From: Omnitrophica WOR_2 bacterium RIFCSPLOWO2_12_FULL_46_30
GTDB lineage: Bacteria; Omnitrophota; Gorgyraeia; Gygaellales; UBA12090
DNA: 7,051 nucleotides
Reading direction: 5' to 3'
Assembly: GCA_001805845.1 (NCBI GenBank)
Contig: MHHA01000031.1
Location: 1-7,051, forward strand
In this document: positions 6,464 to 7,051 of the stretch, in pieces
Layout of the letters: each line of letters starts with the position of its first letter
Numbering within the stretch: the first letter of the stretch is position 1
Translations under genes and position numbers: made by a program
Notes under the pieces: generated by a model
Database searches by the model: none
The model's input: the letters and a program-made list of their open reading frames with translations, nothing else
What the model was told of the DNA's origin: nothing

Positions 6464-6492
6464 TTGACAGCGGTATATTTATTAGCTAATAT
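6464..6492 (+). promoter_or_regulatory. Consensus sigma-70 promoter of gpsA (leaderless)
   Basis: TTGACA (6464-6469) and TAATAT (6487-6492) are separated by exactly 17 bp. The predicted start site is about 6499, and the gpsA ATG is at 6502, so the mRNA would have a leader of 0 to about 4 nt. The -10 hexamer itself contains the in-frame TAA (6487-6489) that bars any upstream start codon. No Shine-Dalgarno sequence is present. Confidence 0.75.
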
Positions 6493-6501
6493 ATTGTTTA
6501 T

Positions 6502-7051
6502 ATGGGTAGAATAAGTCAAATAGGTAAGATTACTATTTTGGGCGACGGCGGGTGGGGCACAACATTAGCCAGGCTCCTGGCCCTGAAGGGCTATGAGGTG
6601 CGGCTCTGGGGCGCATTTAAAGATAATATTCGGTTAATAGCAAAAAAGAAGGTTAATCAAAAATTCCTGCCGGGAATTAAGCTTCCTGATTCCATTGAGT
6701 TTACCTCTAATCTTTGTGAGGCGGTTAAGGGAGCAAATCTGATTGTTCTGGCAGTTCCCTCGCAGTACCTGCGGCAGGTGTTAAAGCAGCTTAAACATTT
6801 AAACATCTCTTCGGGGAAATTCTTAAGCGTTATTAAAGGCATTGAAATTAGAACGCTTATGCGCATTTCTCAGGTAATCCGTCAGGAGCTGAAAAATAGT
6901 ATAAGATTAGCCGTGTTATCAGGGCCCACAATAGCTCTGGAAGTGGCAAAAGGTATACCGACCACTGCGGTAATAAGTTCGCCGGACAAAAAGTTAGCTG
7001 AGTCACTCCAGCATATTTTTATGACCGAAAGATTCAGAGTCTATACTAACT
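6502..7051 (+). CDS. gpsA: NAD(P)H-dependent glycerol-3-phosphate dehydrogenase, 5' part
   Basis: The first 183 codons of a gene cut by the window end; the family is about 330 residues, so roughly 55 percent is seen. The enzyme reduces dihydroxyacetone phosphate to sn-glycerol 3-phosphate for phospholipid synthesis. The N-terminal Rossmann fold starts at ITILG with the nucleotide-binding loop GDGGWGT (14-20; usually GAGxWGT, so A is replaced by D). Further family motifs are NQKFLPGIKLP (52-62), VPSQ (85-88), the conserved lysine in IKGIE (K112), and SGPTIALEVAKGIPT (140-154). The frame is open and intact to the edge. The start is forced: the only upstream in-frame codons before a stop at 6487 include no ATG, GTG or TTG, and the next TTG (6538) would cut into the fold. 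A consensus promoter places the transcript start at about the ATG. The preceding gap of 115 bp suggests a new transcription unit. Confidence 0.95.
   Translation, partial: MGRISQIGKITILGDGGWGTTLARLLALKGYEVRLWGAFKDNIRLIAKKKVNQKFLPGIKLPDSIEFTSNLCEAVKGANLIVLAVPSQYLRQVLKQLKHLNISSGKFLSVIKGIEIRTLMRISQVIRQELKNSIRLAVLSGPTIALEVAKGIPTTAVISSPDKKLAESLQHIFMTERFRVYTN

Noticed and set aside
6367..6567. A minus-strand open frame of about 65 codons across the gap between the thymidylate synthase gene and gpsA, with protein-like composition
   Set aside because: It has no ATG or GTG start, overlaps the ends of two well-supported genes and the gpsA promoter, and matches no family I recognise. It may be chance or a decayed remnant; a protein search with it would decide.

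Overview
The window reads as a compact bacterial chromosome segment with all genes on the + strand. Its core is a macromolecular-synthesis type cluster: a CvpA-family membrane protein, a NIF3-family metalloprotein, the replicative primase DnaG and the housekeeping sigma factor RpoD. These are followed by a tRNA-Gly(UCC), a YjbQ-family protein, a thymidylate-synthase-superfamily protein, and the 5' part of gpsA, which is cut by the window end. The gene set is core and housekeeping. I see no mobile element, CRISPR array, phage gene or defence cassette. The taxon cannot be proven from sequence alone. A full-length sigma-70 with a mid-sized non-conserved region, moderate GC, the cvpA-NIF3-dnaG-rpoD order and a methanogen-like thymidylate synthase would fit an uncultivated Gram-negative-like lineage. 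Omnitrophota is my best guess, as an inference with low to moderate confidence.

Layout. Positions 1-93 hold a near-consensus, extended -10 sigma-70 promoter (2-30), an untranslated leader of about 57 nt and a strong Shine-Dalgarno. Positions 94-3422 hold three tightly packed genes: cvpA and the NIF3 gene overlap by 4 bp, then 21 bp separate NIF3 from dnaG. The dnaG-rpoD gap (3423-3498) carries a strong bulged hairpin without a U-tract, which suggests RNA processing or tuning rather than termination. rpoD ends at 5073 and the tRNA-Gly starts only 4 nt later, so the tRNA probably shares the sigma-factor transcript. The 59-bp gap after the tRNA contains a hairpin that abuts the yjbQ start codon. 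yjbQ and the thymidylate synthase-like gene are 3 bp apart. The 115-bp gap after the latter contains an excellent TTGACA-17-TAATAT promoter whose predicted start site falls within a few bases of the gpsA ATG, implying a leaderless gpsA mRNA.

How the genes work together. DnaG primes replication and RpoD directs bulk transcription, so the first operon links replication and transcription capacity. Both visible promoters match the sigma-70 consensus, and the RpoD encoded here keeps the promoter-reading residues, so the operon probably feeds its own expression. No intrinsic terminator is visible between the first promoter and the thymidylate synthase gene, so one transcript of about 6.3 kb is possible. 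gpsA (glycerol-3-phosphate supply for phospholipids) appears to start a separate unit.

The best leads are the leaderless gpsA arrangement, the divergent thymidylate synthase beside YjbQ, the tRNA embedded behind rpoD, and the structured dnaG-rpoD junction. None amounts to a clearly new system on sequence evidence alone.
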